Assembly (NCBI RefSeq): GCF_002870125.1
Contig: NZ_PNEO01000011.1
Span: 1-64,000, forward strand
Direction of reading: 5' to 3'
Source of the DNA: Burkholderia sp. WAC0059
Lineage (GTDB): Bacteria; Pseudomonadota; Gammaproteobacteria; Burkholderiales; Burkholderiaceae
Length of the DNA stretch: 64,000 bases
In this document: piece after piece, positions 52,144 to 60,929 of the stretch
Numbering within the stretch: position 1 is the stretch's first letter
Layout: each line of letters begins with the position of its first letter
Translations under genes and position numbers: made by a program
Notes under the pieces: model-generated
What the model saw: the letters and a program-made list of their open reading frames with translations, nothing else
Told to the model about the DNA's origin: nothing
Databases searched by the model: none

Positions 52144-53439
52144 ATGACGAAGCCTGTCGGCGAAACCCATACCGCGAGCGATATCGAGTCTTCCTCGCCA
52201 GCGCAGGAATCGACACTCCACGCGCATCGTGCCGGACATACGCTGGCGAAAGCCGGCTCCATGAAAACGGACGGCGTCCTGGCCGGGCTAACAAGGAAAC
52301 AGGTATCGCCCGACTCCTTCAAATGGATTCCTGTGCCGAGCGCATCGCTAAAAAATGCCGACGGCGCGGACGAGCATGACGGCATCCGGGCCGAACAGGC
52401 CGGTTACCTTTTCATCCGCGCAGCGGACGGGCGTCACGTGGAGGGGCGCGATCTCGACATGCTCGACCGCGCCCAGACGGCCGTGGACCAGACACGCGCC
52501 ACGCTGCGTTACGGCCGGGCCAACGTCATCGGCGCGTCGGACGAGGCGATCAGACGTCATCACGCGCTCCGGGAAGCAACGTACCCCTACCTGGAAGAGG
52601 CATTCGATTTCGTGGAAAGTCCCGACCCAATCGGCTCCGTTACCAGCATCGAGGCGGGAGCGGCCAGGTTTCTCGATCAGGGGAATTGCAGTGAGCATGC
52701 CGCGATAGCCCTGGTTCTTGCCGGCAGGACGATGAAGGACGACGAGACGATGTTCTATGCGACCACGCGTACGAAAATGGACCATGGGTGGGCCGTGATC
52801 TCCCGCAATCCGCTTCACGCGAAGCACGATACAGGCAACCACGGCATCGCATCGCGCACCCCGACACCCGACGACGTCGTCATGGACGCATGGGCCGAAG
52901 GTCCTGCCGTTTTTGCCGGCGACGGCACGTTCTCGAAGCCGGATGCCTCGACATACGAGCGCCCGACAGATCGGGAGTCCGCCCAATTTGCGGGCGATGC
53001 GGCCGACATCATCGAGGCCCATCTGCGTGAAACCACGACGCCCGAAAACGAGATCCGGAAGTTTTCCGACACGGGCAAGCCAGTCGGCAAACCCGGATGG
53101 CGCCAGGACGAGATCCCCTCGCTCGACCGCGACCTCGCGCGTTCCGTTCTCGACCGACTCGATCAGCCGGCCGCCCTCATCGCCAACGAAGACGGTAGCG
53201 TCGAGCGCCTTCGGCCCGCAGGCGGCGACCCCGTCGCGCGAACCGGCGCCGAAGTGAAGGACGACCGGGTCGAACTGCGCAAGGCCATCCTCGCCGCGAG
53301 CGTGGCGCGATCGCTCGGCAAGGCCTCGCTCGGGGAACACGCCCCGGCCGTGAGCGTCGCCGATGCCGCCAGAATGGCGCCGGAAATCATCGAGGCGACA
53401 GAGAGGCTGGCCGGCCCGAACAAGCCGTCCGAGTCCTGA
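52144..53439 (+). CDS. Candidate type III effector, Cys-His-Asp transglutaminase-like (HopX/XopE/RipE-like)
   Basis: Protein of 431 residues with a Ser/Thr/Ala/Pro-rich first 50 residues (13 Ser or Thr), like type III secretion signals, and no Sec signal. The core has a catalytic triad in the right order: Cys182 in LDQGNCSEHAAIALV, His214 in KMDHGWAVIS and Asp248 in VVMDAWAEGPAVFAGD. This matches the transglutaminase-like AvrPphE/HopX effectors of Pseudomonas, Xanthomonas and Ralstonia in layout. The C-terminal 170 residues are variable. The hrpII-type box upstream supports secretion control. I cannot align it here, so the family is an inference. The ATG at 52144 is preferred over a GTG at 52063, which lies upstream of the proposed -10 box. 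Confidence 0.7.
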   Translation: MTKPVGETHTASDIESSSPAQESTLHAHRAGHTLAKAGSMKTDGVLAGLTRKQVSPDSFKWIPVPSASLKNADGADEHDGIRAEQAGYLFIRAADGRHVEGRDLDMLDRAQTAVDQTRATLRYGRANVIGASDEAIRRHHALREATYPYLEEAFDFVESPDPIGSVTSIEAGAARFLDQGNCSEHAAIALVLAGRTMKDDETMFYATTRTKMDHGWAVISRNPLHAKHDTGNHGIASRTPTPDDVVMDAWAEGPAVFAGDGTFSKPDASTYERPTDRESAQFAGDAADIIEAHLRETTTPENEIRKFSDTGKPVGKPGWRQDEIPSLDRDLARSVLDRLDQPAALIANEDGSVERLRPAGGDPVARTGAEVKDDRVELRKAILAASVARSLGKASLGEHAPAVSVADAARMAPEIIEATERLAGPNKPSES

Positions 53440-53585
53440 ATTCTGCGATCGGCTTCGTCGGCCGGAAGAAATCGGCGGCGTCCGCACCGACGGATCGACT
53501 CGCGCACGCCCATCGCATTGCCGGCGCTTCGCGCCGCCCGATCCGGCTTGCACGCCGTGTCGGCTACACGTTTTCCATCGCCGCG

Positions 53586-54689
53586 TCACCCCGCGTTCGG
53601 ATAATCCGCATAGCCGGCGGCGCCGCCCGCATACCACGTCTCCCGCGGCGGCACGGGCGCGAGCGCCGCGCCGCGCTTCAGGCGTTCGACGAAATCGGGA
53701 TTGGCGAGGTACGGCGTGCCGAACGCCGCGAGATCGGCATCTCCCGCGCGAATGACCGCCTCGGCCCGCTCGCGGTCGAGGCCGCCGTTCGCCATCAGCA
53801 CGCCGTCGTAGAACCGCCGGAAATACCGGGCCGTTCCGTCGTTCAGCGCCTCGACGGGCGTGCCGGCCAGATCGACGTCGGGATGCTGGAGCTGGAGGTA
53901 CGCGATCTTCAGCTTCGCAACCTGCGAGACGAGATATTCGTAGGTCGGCAGCGTCTGCGCCGTCGGCTGCAATTCGCCCAGCGAGGCGCCGGGACTGAGC
54001 TTCAAGCCGATTCGCCCCGGCCGCCATGCGGCGATCATGGCCTCGAGTACTTCGAGCGGAAAGCGGGCGCGATTCTCGATGCTGCCGCCGTAGCGATCCT
54101 CGCGCAGGTTGAAGCGGTCGTTGAGGAATTCCGGAATCAGGTAGCCGACGGTTCCGTGCAGTTCGACGCCGTCGAATCCCGCCTGCTGCGCGAGCCGCGT
54201 CGCGCGCGCGTAGTCGTCGATCGTGCGCGCGATGTCGTCGGCCGTCATCGCCTTCGGGACCGGCGAGACCTGAAACCCGCCCGGCGTAAACACGGGCTGG
54301 GCAACGCTGACCGCCGACGGCGCCAGCGGCGGCGCCCCGCCGAGCAGATCGGGGTGCGAGACGGCGCCGCAATGGCCGAGCTGCACGAAGATCCGGCCGC
54401 CCGCCTCGTGGACGGCCCCGGTCACGCGCTTCCAGCCCTCGGCCTGCTGCTCGTCGAACAGGCCCGGCACGTTGATCGCCCCGATCGCATCCCGGTTCGG
54501 CCAGGTGCCCTCGGACAGGATCAGCCCGGCCGATGCCCGCTGGCGGTAGTACTCGGCCTGCAACGGGACGGGGATCAGCCCCGGGTTGTCGGTGCGGGCA
54601 CGCGACATCGATGCCATGACGATACGATTCGGCAATTCGACTTCGCCGAGCCGAATCGGCCGGAACAGAACGTCGTCGGGTGTACTCAT
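53586..54689 (-). CDS. Old Yellow Enzyme-family alkene reductase
   Basis: FMN-dependent ene-reductase of 367 residues (NemA/xenobiotic reductase class). It shows the N-terminal PIRLGEVELPNRIVMASMSR, FVQLGHCGAVSHPD, and the C-terminal FMN/phosphate region MANGGLDRERAEAV. The usual catalytic His-x-x-Asn pair of HGANGYL reads HGTVGYL, so the Asn is Val. This could change substrate binding. A GGAG ribosome-binding site precedes it. It is the third gene of the operon transcribed from 56374, 12 bp after the quinone oxidoreductase stop codon. It likely reduces electrophilic alkenes or quinones. Confidence 0.9.
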   Translation of the reverse strand: MSTPDDVLFRPIRLGEVELPNRIVMASMSRARTDNPGLIPVPLQAEYYRQRASAGLILSEGTWPNRDAIGAINVPGLFDEQQAEGWKRVTGAVHEAGGRIFVQLGHCGAVSHPDLLGGAPPLAPSAVSVAQPVFTPGGFQVSPVPKAMTADDIARTIDDYARATRLAQQAGFDGVELHGTVGYLIPEFLNDRFNLREDRYGGSIENRARFPLEVLEAMIAAWRPGRIGLKLSPGASLGELQPTAQTLPTYEYLVSQVAKLKIAYLQLQHPDVDLAGTPVEALNDGTARYFRRFYDGVLMANGGLDRERAEAVIRAGDADLAAFGTPYLANPDFVERLKRGAALAPVPPRETWYAGGAAGYADYPNAG

Positions 54690-54701
54690 GATGTGCTCCA
54701 G

Positions 54702-55721
54702 TCAGAATTTGAGAACGACGTTGCCGCGCTTATGCGGCGATGACACGGCATCGATCGCGGCCGGCAGCTCCGCGAGTCCGAACTCGCGGTAGCCCGCGAA
54801 CAGCGCCGGGAATTCGCGTCCGATCCGGATGGCCGAGGACACGTCTTCGCGGCAGGTGTCGGGGCTCGACTCGGTGCGCCACGTGCCGATCGTGACGCCG
54901 CGCAGCGTGAGCGACTTCGGCACGAACAGGTTCAGGTCCGCCAGGCGTGCGCCGAGCGCGCCGTACGTCACCACGGTTCCGCCCGGGTTCAGCAGCGCCG
55001 CCAGTTCGCCGAGCAGCGGGCCGCCGACGCCGTCGAATACGACGGGAATGTCCCCCCTCGCCCCGCTGCGCACGGCGTCCTGCCAGCCGTGGGACGACGT
55101 ATCGACGATCTCCGCGCCGGGCAGCACGGCCGCCAGTCGTTCGGCGCTTTTGGGCGAGCGCACGAGCCGGATCGGCACGAGACCGGCTTCGAGCGCCGCC
55201 ACGGTGATCAGCTTCGCGACCGCCGACGCCGCGCCGCTCTGCACGATGCAGCGCGGCTTCGCCGGCAGCAGGCGCAGGCCCGTGCGCAGAACGTGCCGCG
55301 CGGTGATCGTGTTGATGAGAACCTGGGTCGCGACGCTGTCGGGCAGATCGTCGGGCACGGAAACGAGGCTCGTCGCCGGCACGACGGCCCGCTCCTGCCA
55401 GGCGCCCGGCGCAAAAAACGCCACGCGCGCGCCGGGCCCGATGCCGGTGCCGTCGAGGGCACCGGGCGCGGACGCTTCCACGACGCCGACGGCTTCGAGT
55501 CCCGGCACGCGTCCCCCCACAATGGCGGGCGCCGGCTGCGCGTAGCGCGACTCCACGAGCTGGAGATCGCCGGGGTGGACGATGCTGCGCGAAACGCGCA
55601 CCCGTACTTCGCCGGCGGCCGGCGCCGCGATGCCGGACACGGTTTCGACCTGCAGCACGTCGCGCGGATCGCCGTAGCGGTACTGGACGATCCGGCGGAA
55701 CGTATCGTTCTGTGCCTCCAT
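54702..55721 (-). CDS. Quinone oxidoreductase-like MDR protein
   Basis: Zinc-free medium-chain dehydrogenase of 339 residues of the quinone reductase/enoyl reductase type. It begins with a GroES-like domain (QYRYGDPRDVLQVETVS). VGGRVPGLEAVGVVEA is followed by an Ala-rich cofactor domain with IVQSGAASAVAKLITVAALE in place of the usual GxGxxG. FDGVGGPLLGELAALLNPGG is typical of NADPH quinone reductases. No zinc ligands are seen. It begins two bp after the F420-type reductase stop codon. The operon probably detoxifies quinones and related electrophiles. Confidence 0.85.
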   Translation of the reverse strand: MEAQNDTFRRIVQYRYGDPRDVLQVETVSGIAAPAAGEVRVRVSRSIVHPGDLQLVESRYAQPAPAIVGGRVPGLEAVGVVEASAPGALDGTGIGPGARVAFFAPGAWQERAVVPATSLVSVPDDLPDSVATQVLINTITARHVLRTGLRLLPAKPRCIVQSGAASAVAKLITVAALEAGLVPIRLVRSPKSAERLAAVLPGAEIVDTSSHGWQDAVRSGARGDIPVVFDGVGGPLLGELAALLNPGGTVVTYGALGARLADLNLFVPKSLTLRGVTIGTWRTESSPDTCREDVSSAIRIGREFPALFAGYREFGLAELPAAIDAVSSPHKRGNVVLKF

Positions 55722-55723
55722 CG

Positions 55724-56374
55724 TCAGGCGCTCCACGCGTCGCCGTTGAAAGCGGGAAACGCGCGCGGCGCGGGCCAGGGCACGAAGAAATCGTGCCCGG
55801 CAATCGGTCCGCCCACGGCCTGAATGCGACCGCCCGCGCGCAACGAACCGAGATCGACAGGCGCGAAGCCGAAGCGCTCGAGCAGGTCCGCCACGGTGTC
55901 CTTCGCGTCGCGATCGTCGCCCGAGATGAACGCCGCGCGACGCAACGCGCCCGAAACCGGCGGCTTCGCGAAATTCGTCATGAACATCGTGTTCAGCGCC
56001 TTGACGACGCGAGCGCCGGCCGCGAGTTCGGCCACGCGCTCGCTCGAGCTGCCCGCGCCGAAATCCACGAGTCCTCGAGCCGGCGTGCCGTCGCGGAAGC
56101 CGTTCGTCGGATCGACGAGGATCTGGCCGCGCCATGCCGGCAGCGCCTTCAGCGCCGCCTCGACCTTCGGCCAGGGAACGGCGAGCAGGACGACGGGGTT
56201 ATCCAGCGCCTCCTCGCGCGTGCCGGCCCGTGCCGACGGACCGAGCGCCTCCACGACGGACGCCAGGCTGTCCGCCCCGCGGCTGTTGCTGAATACGACT
56301 TCGTGCCCTGCATCGATCGCCCGGCGCGCAAACGCCTGGGCAACCTGTCCGGCACCGATGGCGCCAATCCGCAT
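55724..56374 (-). CDS. F420-dependent-NADP-reductase-family oxidoreductase
   Basis: Small Rossmann-fold reductase of 216 residues. MRIGAIGAGQVAQAFARRAI is the NADP-binding motif and SNSRGADSL places the Arg that reads the NADP phosphate. VVLLAVPWPKVEAAL and ILVDPTNGF follow. The C-terminus has RIQAVGGPIAGHDFF. Burkholderiales lack F420, so NADPH-dependent reduction of small molecules is more likely. A GGGAG ribosome-binding site lies upstream. It is the first gene of the reductase operon; an HxlR-type operator-like site is about 70 bp upstream. Confidence 0.85.
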   Translation of the reverse strand: MRIGAIGAGQVAQAFARRAIDAGHEVVFSNSRGADSLASVVEALGPSARAGTREEALDNPVVLLAVPWPKVEAALKALPAWRGQILVDPTNGFRDGTPARGLVDFGAGSSSERVAELAAGARVVKALNTMFMTNFAKPPVSGALRRAAFISGDDRDAKDTVADLLERFGFAPVDLGSLRAGGRIQAVGGPIAGHDFFVPWPAPRAFPAFNGDAWSA

Positions 56375-56764
56375 GTTTCATCTCCCGACGCGCGAAGGAG
56401 CGCGTGCTGCGGAGATAGTAGTGTCGCGATTTACCCATTACCAGTACATACCAATTTGTAAGTATGAAATTTGTGGCGACGGCGAGGCCGGATGCGGCTG
56501 TATTCCGGGGGGCGAAAATGGAGAACGAAGCACCGGCAATCGGCGAGGCACCGGCGCACGAAGCACCCGCCCCCGGGCAAACGGGGACCGGAGTTCCGGG
56601 AAAAAGCGGGAGGGGAAATGCGAGCAGCCGACGCGCCGCTCGCGAAGCAACCGGTCGTTTCGGGAACGCACCGGCTGGCGGGTGTCCGGTCCGGCATCCG
56701 GCACGCGCCCGGACCGGCGATGCGCCCGGCCCCGGCGAACGAAGGCCGGGAGCCGGGGCGCCGC
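56375..56764. other. Upstream region of the reductase operon
   Basis: A gap of 390 bp between the reductase operon start and the gamma-glutamyltransferase 3' end on the same strand. The AT-rich part at 56430-56470 holds the operator-like site. The remainder is GC-rich and shows no recognised feature. Confidence 0.45.
56443..56464 (-). promoter_or_regulatory. Operator-like site of the reductase operon
   Basis: AGTACA and GTAAGTA half-sites with nine bases between them; TACATAC-N6-GTAAGTA is an imperfect dyad. The same arrangement precedes the HxlR gene at 48793-48814. It lies 69-90 bp before the operon's first start codon. Confidence 0.6.
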
Positions 56765-58360
56765 CTAGAAACCGGCCGCGAGACCGTCCTTGCGGTGGTC
56801 CGAACCGGCGACGTAGGCATCGCCGCAACGCTGGATCAGTTGCGCGCCGCCGAAGCCGAAGTGATTGTCGAGCGCGTCGCGCGTGACTTCGTGGCCGAGC
56901 GCCGCGAGATCCGCGGCGGTCTTTTCCGGCATGCCCCATTCGATCGCGATGCGCCGCCCGGACACGAAGCGCCAGCGCGGCGCGTCGCTCGCCGTCTGCG
57001 GGTTCTGCCCGAACAACTGCGTGCGCACGACCATCTGCAGATGCCCCTGCGCCTGCATCGGGCCGCCCATCACGCCGAAGCTCATCAGCGGCGCGCCGTC
57101 CTTCATCACGAAGCCCGGAATGATCGTGTGGAACGGCCGTTTGCGCGGGCCGACCTGGTTCGGGTGGCCTTCCTCGAGCGTGAAACCGTAGCCGCGGTTC
57201 TGCAGGTGGATGCCCGTGCCCGGCACGGCGACGCCCGAGCCGAATCCCGCGTAGTTCGACTGGATGAACGACACCATCATCCCGTTCGCGTCGGCCGCCG
57301 TCACGTAGACGGTGCCGCCCGCGGTCGGCGCGCCGGCCCCGGGCATCGACGCGCGCGCCGGATCGATCAGCGCGGCGCGCTTTTTCAGGTAGGCGGGATC
57401 GATCAGCGCCGACGGCGGCAACTGCATCGACGGCAGTTCGGCGACGTAGCGTTCGACGTCGGCCAACGCGAGCTTGATGGCCTCGATCTGCAGATGGATG
57501 CATTCGGCGCTGTCCGGATCGAGCGCGTCGATGCCGGTGTGCTCGAGCATGCCGAGCGCCATCAGCGCGGCAATGCCCTGCCCGTTCGGCGGAATCTCGT
57601 GCAGATCGACGCCGCGAAAGCGCGTCGAGAGCGTGCCGCACCAGTCCACTTCGTGCGCCGCGAGATCGTCGGCCGTCAGCGCGGCGCCGTGCTCGCGCGC
57701 GAACGCGGCGATGCGCTCGGCCAGCGCGCCGCGATAGAACGCTTCGCCGTGGCTGTCGGCGATCGCCTCGAGACTGCCCGCGAGCGGCGTGTTCACGAAC
57801 AGCTCGCCCGGCGCCGGCGGGCGGCCGCCCGGCATGAAGGTTTCGCGAAAACCCGGCTGCTCGGCGAGCACCTTCGCGCCCGCGCTCCAGAGCGTCGCGA
57901 TCGTGCGCGAGACCGGAAAGCCGTTGCGCGCGTAGCCGATCGCCGGCGTGAACAGGTCGGCGAACGGCAGGCGGCCGAACCGCTTCGACAGCGTGCTCCA
58001 GGCCGATACGGCGCCGGGCACCGTCACGCTTTCCCAGCCGCGCTGCGGCATCTTTTCGAGGCCGGCGAAGCGCTCCGGCGTCCAGCCGGCCGGCGAGCGG
58101 CCCGAGGCGTTCAGGCCGTGCAGCTCGCGGCCGTCCCAGACGATCGCGAACGCGTCGCTGCCGAGGCCGTTGCCGGTCGGCTCGACGACGGTCAGCGTGA
58201 TCGCGGCCGCGAGCGCCGCGTCCATCGCGTTGCCGCCGGCCTGCAGCATCCGCAGCCCGGCGTTGACCGCGAGCGGCTGCGAAGTGGCGACCACGTTGCG
58301 CGCGAAGAGCGGCGCGCGGCGCAGGGGATAGGATCGATCGTCGGGAAGCGGAAGCGTCAT
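56765..58360 (-). CDS. Gamma-glutamyltransferase family protein
   Basis: N-terminal-nucleophile hydrolase of 531 residues that cleaves or transfers gamma-glutamyl groups. The large-subunit part has LRMLQAGGNAMDAALAAAIT and VTVPGAVSAWSTLSKRFGRL. The processing site carries the catalytic Thr in GAPTAGGTVYVTAADANGM; autocleavage there makes the two subunits. FGVMGGPMQAQGHLQ is the small-subunit GG-containing oxyanion region. No Sec signal peptide is seen at the start chosen (58360), so it is probably cytoplasmic, unlike secreted GGT. It follows the LysR gene on the same strand. It may supply amino acids or amines to the neighbouring dehydrogenase. Confidence 0.9.
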   Translation of the reverse strand: MTLPLPDDRSYPLRRAPLFARNVVATSQPLAVNAGLRMLQAGGNAMDAALAAAITLTVVEPTGNGLGSDAFAIVWDGRELHGLNASGRSPAGWTPERFAGLEKMPQRGWESVTVPGAVSAWSTLSKRFGRLPFADLFTPAIGYARNGFPVSRTIATLWSAGAKVLAEQPGFRETFMPGGRPPAPGELFVNTPLAGSLEAIADSHGEAFYRGALAERIAAFAREHGAALTADDLAAHEVDWCGTLSTRFRGVDLHEIPPNGQGIAALMALGMLEHTGIDALDPDSAECIHLQIEAIKLALADVERYVAELPSMQLPPSALIDPAYLKKRAALIDPARASMPGAGAPTAGGTVYVTAADANGMMVSFIQSNYAGFGSGVAVPGTGIHLQNRGYGFTLEEGHPNQVGPRKRPFHTIIPGFVMKDGAPLMSFGVMGGPMQAQGHLQMVVRTQLFGQNPQTASDAPRWRFVSGRRIAIEWGMPEKTAADLAALGHEVTRDALDNHFGFGGAQLIQRCGDAYVAGSDHRKDGLAAGF

Positions 58361-58483
58361 GATGCGGATGTTCAGAGAAAAGAAAACCGCCTCGATGCTA
58401 ATGCCGCGCCGCGCCGGCACAAAATCCGTTTTTCGTCGCCGGATATCCGCGCCGCGCGGGCGCTGTCGGCGGTAAACCGCGCC

Positions 58484-59410
58484 TCAGGCGGCGTCGCGCT
58501 CGCGCGCCGGCCGGCGGTAGTCGTTCTCGATCGCCTCGCAACGCTCGACGAGACGCGCGAGCAGCGAGCGCGCGACGTTCGACATCACGAGCTTCTCGGA
58601 GCACAGGATCGAGAAATCGAAGCCGATCACGGGCACGATCGGCCGCACGACGAGGCCCGGCACCGGCAGCGTAAGCGCCGTGATCGGGTCGATCACGGCG
58701 ATGCCCATGCCGAGCGCGACGAGCCGGCATGCGGTATCGGCAAGGTTCACGTAGAGCGAGCCGCCCACGGGCACCGTCTCGACCTGCACCGAGCGGCGCA
58801 GCGTCGATTCGACGTTCGAGTGCGAGTTCATCCAGATCACGTTGCGACGGTCGCGGCACGTCAGGTCGATCACCTCGGCGGCCGCGAGCGGGTCGTCCTC
58901 GCGCAGCACGCCGACGCACGGCGCGCTGAAACTGCGCGTGATTTCGGTGCCGACGAGCTTCGGCGTGTCGCCGACCACGGCGAGATCCGTCGTGCCGCTC
59001 GACACCGATTCGCCGAGGCTCGACGACGTCGCGACGGTCAGCTCGAAGCTCGCCTGCGGAAACTCGTGATGGAACCCGGCGACGATCTCCGGCATCACCG
59101 AGAGGCTGAACGCGGGAAAGCAGCCGACGCGCAGGCGCACGCCGATGTTGTTGCGGATTTCCTCGGCCACGCGCCGCAGATAGTTCGCGCCGAGAAACAC
59201 CTTCTCGACGCTCTCGTAGAACACGAGCGCCTCCGGCCGCATGTTGGTCTTGCCCTGGCGGCGGTCGAAGAGGCGCAGTCCGATCGACTTCTCGAGGTCG
59301 CTCAGCAGCCGGCTCATGGTCGGCTGCGACACGTGCAGTTGCTGCGCGGCCGTCGAAATGCTGCCCGTCTTCATCACGAGCCGAAACGCTTCGAGCTGCT
59401 TCTGATTCAT
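58484..59410 (-). CDS. LysR-type transcriptional regulator
   Basis: LTTR of 308 residues. The helix-turn-helix is EAFRLVMKTGSISTAAQQLH followed by VSQPTMSRLLSDLEKSIGLR. The effector-binding domain spans about 95-290, with RLRVGCFPAFSLSVMPEIVA and VNLADTACRLVALGMGIAVI. This resembles regulators of opine and amino-acid catabolic loci such as NocR/OccR-like proteins. It is divergent from the DAO-subunit gene across 387 bp and upstream of the first GGT gene, so it probably controls both sides. The inducer is unknown. Confidence 0.92.
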   Translation of the reverse strand: MNQKQLEAFRLVMKTGSISTAAQQLHVSQPTMSRLLSDLEKSIGLRLFDRRQGKTNMRPEALVFYESVEKVFLGANYLRRVAEEIRNNIGVRLRVGCFPAFSLSVMPEIVAGFHHEFPQASFELTVATSSSLGESVSSGTTDLAVVGDTPKLVGTEITRSFSAPCVGVLREDDPLAAAEVIDLTCRDRRNVIWMNSHSNVESTLRRSVQVETVPVGGSLYVNLADTACRLVALGMGIAVIDPITALTLPVPGLVVRPIVPVIGFDFSILCSEKLVMSNVARSLLARLVERCEAIENDYRRPARERDAA

Positions 59411-59797
59411 GGTACGTGTCGCGGCAATGGGTTCGGACTCGATTGCGCACGGCGGCAGGCAACGAGCAACGGGCTGTGTGTAAGGGGACGAAGCGCGTCG
59501 CGTCGTCCGCGAACCGCGCGGGCGGCGGCATGGCGGGCGGCGCACGGGGGCGGACAGGCGCGGTTTTGCGCGCGCGGACACCCGCCACCGGCGATGCGCG
59601 CAGAGACCCGTCCGGCCTCATGGTAAACCGCTAAAAAAAACCGCGCTTCTGAATAATCGACGACGAAAAACGAGTTTTGAGGGTGTCCGGACCCCGGCTT
59701 ACCATTGCTTTTTTCTATCGACTCGGGTCGCCCGCCGGGCCGCCCGATCGTTCCATCCCACGGCAATCGCCTTGAAGAGCAGGAAGGTCAGACGCGC
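59411..59797. promoter_or_regulatory. Divergent LysR/dehydrogenase control region
   Basis: A gap of 387 bp expected to hold the LysR-type binding sites and the promoters of both arms. An A-rich stretch lies near 59630-59680. No unambiguous T-N11-A operator could be chosen by eye. Confidence 0.45.
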
Positions 59798-60925
59798 ATG
59801 AATCCCGCGGATGTAATCGTGATCGGTGGCGGCCTCGTCGGCAGCGCCATCGCGTGGGGGCTGAACCGCAGCGGCCGGCAGGTAACGCTGCTCGACGGTG
59901 CCGACCAGGCGTTTCGCGCCGCGCGCGGCAATTTCGGCCTCGTCTGGGTGCAGAGCAAGGGCGCCGGGCTGTCCCCGTACGCCACGTGGACACGCAGTTC
60001 CGCCACGCGCTGGCCGCTTCTCGCGCGCGAACTGCTCGAGGAAACCGGCATCGACGTCCAGTTGCGCCAGCCGGGCGGCTTCCATCTGTGCTTCTCCGAC
60101 GAGGAGATGACGCGCCGCGCCGCGATACTGCAGACGCTGCGCGACGAACTCGACGGCGACTACCCGTTCGAGATGCTCGACCACGCCGACGTGAAGGCGA
60201 AGCTGCCGGCGCTCGGCCCGGAGGTCGTCGGCGCCAGCTACACGGCGATGGACGGCCACGTGAACCCGCTCAAACTGTTGCGCGCGTTGCACACGGCCTG
60301 CCGGCTGCGCGGCGTGACGCTCGCGACGGGCCAGCAGGTCGAGCGCGTGGAGCCGACGGGCAACGGCTTCATCGTGCGCACGACGACGGACACGTTCCGC
60401 GCCGAACGCGTCGTGTTCGCCGCCGGCCTCGCGAACCGCGCGCTCGCCGAGCCGCTGGGCCTGAACGTGCCGGTCGGGCCGAACCGGGGCGAGGTGATGA
60501 TCGGCGAGCGCGTCGGCCATTTCCTCGACTATCCGACGACCTACATCCGGCAGACCGACGAAGGCACGATCCAGATCGGCGACTCGCACGAGGACGTCGG
60601 CTTCGACGACGGCGTGAAGACGGACGTGCTCGCGACCATCGCGCAGCGCGGCATCCGCTCGTTCCCGGTGCTGGCCCAGATGAAGCTCGTGCGCGTCTGG
60701 GGCGCGCTGCGCGTGATGAGCGCGGACGGCTTTCCGATCTACCAGGAATCGCCGCAGCATCCGGGCGCGTTCGTCGCGACCTGCCACAGCGGCGTGACGC
60801 TCGCGGCCGCCCACGCACTGCGGCTCGCGCCGTGGATCGCGGGCGCGGAGCCGCCCGCCGGCATCGAACCTTTCACGGGCGAGCGCTTCCGCGCGGGCAG
60901 CCCGGTCCCTCAATCCGCCCACTGA
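59798..60925 (+). CDS. FAD-dependent amino-acid/amine dehydrogenase, DAO-type subunit
   Basis: DadA/HcnC-like flavoprotein of 375 residues. The FAD motif is VIVIGGGLVGSAIAWGLNRS. VQSKGAGLSPYATWT and HVNPLKLLRALHTACRLRGV are DAO-family blocks. VGPNRGEVMIGER and GRTPDGFPIY-like RVMSADGFPIYQESP follow. Together with the next two genes it forms a hetero-oligomeric dehydrogenase, as in HcnABC, opine oxidases and D-hydroxyproline dehydrogenase. The substrate is not deducible. An AGGAAGG ribosome-binding site precedes it. It is the first gene of the catabolic operon. Confidence 0.87.
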   Translation: MNPADVIVIGGGLVGSAIAWGLNRSGRQVTLLDGADQAFRAARGNFGLVWVQSKGAGLSPYATWTRSSATRWPLLARELLEETGIDVQLRQPGGFHLCFSDEEMTRRAAILQTLRDELDGDYPFEMLDHADVKAKLPALGPEVVGASYTAMDGHVNPLKLLRALHTACRLRGVTLATGQQVERVEPTGNGFIVRTTTDTFRAERVVFAAGLANRALAEPLGLNVPVGPNRGEVMIGERVGHFLDYPTTYIRQTDEGTIQIGDSHEDVGFDDGVKTDVLATIAQRGIRSFPVLAQMKLVRVWGALRVMSADGFPIYQESPQHPGAFVATCHSGVTLAAAHALRLAPWIAGAEPPAGIEPFTGERFRAGSPVPQSAH

Positions 60926-60929
60926 TCCT

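Noticed and set aside
56471..59626. A 1051-codon open frame on the plus strand
   Set aside because: It lies antisense to the gamma-glutamyltransferase and LysR genes and is Arg/Ala-rich without motifs; long antisense frames are expected in GC-rich DNA.
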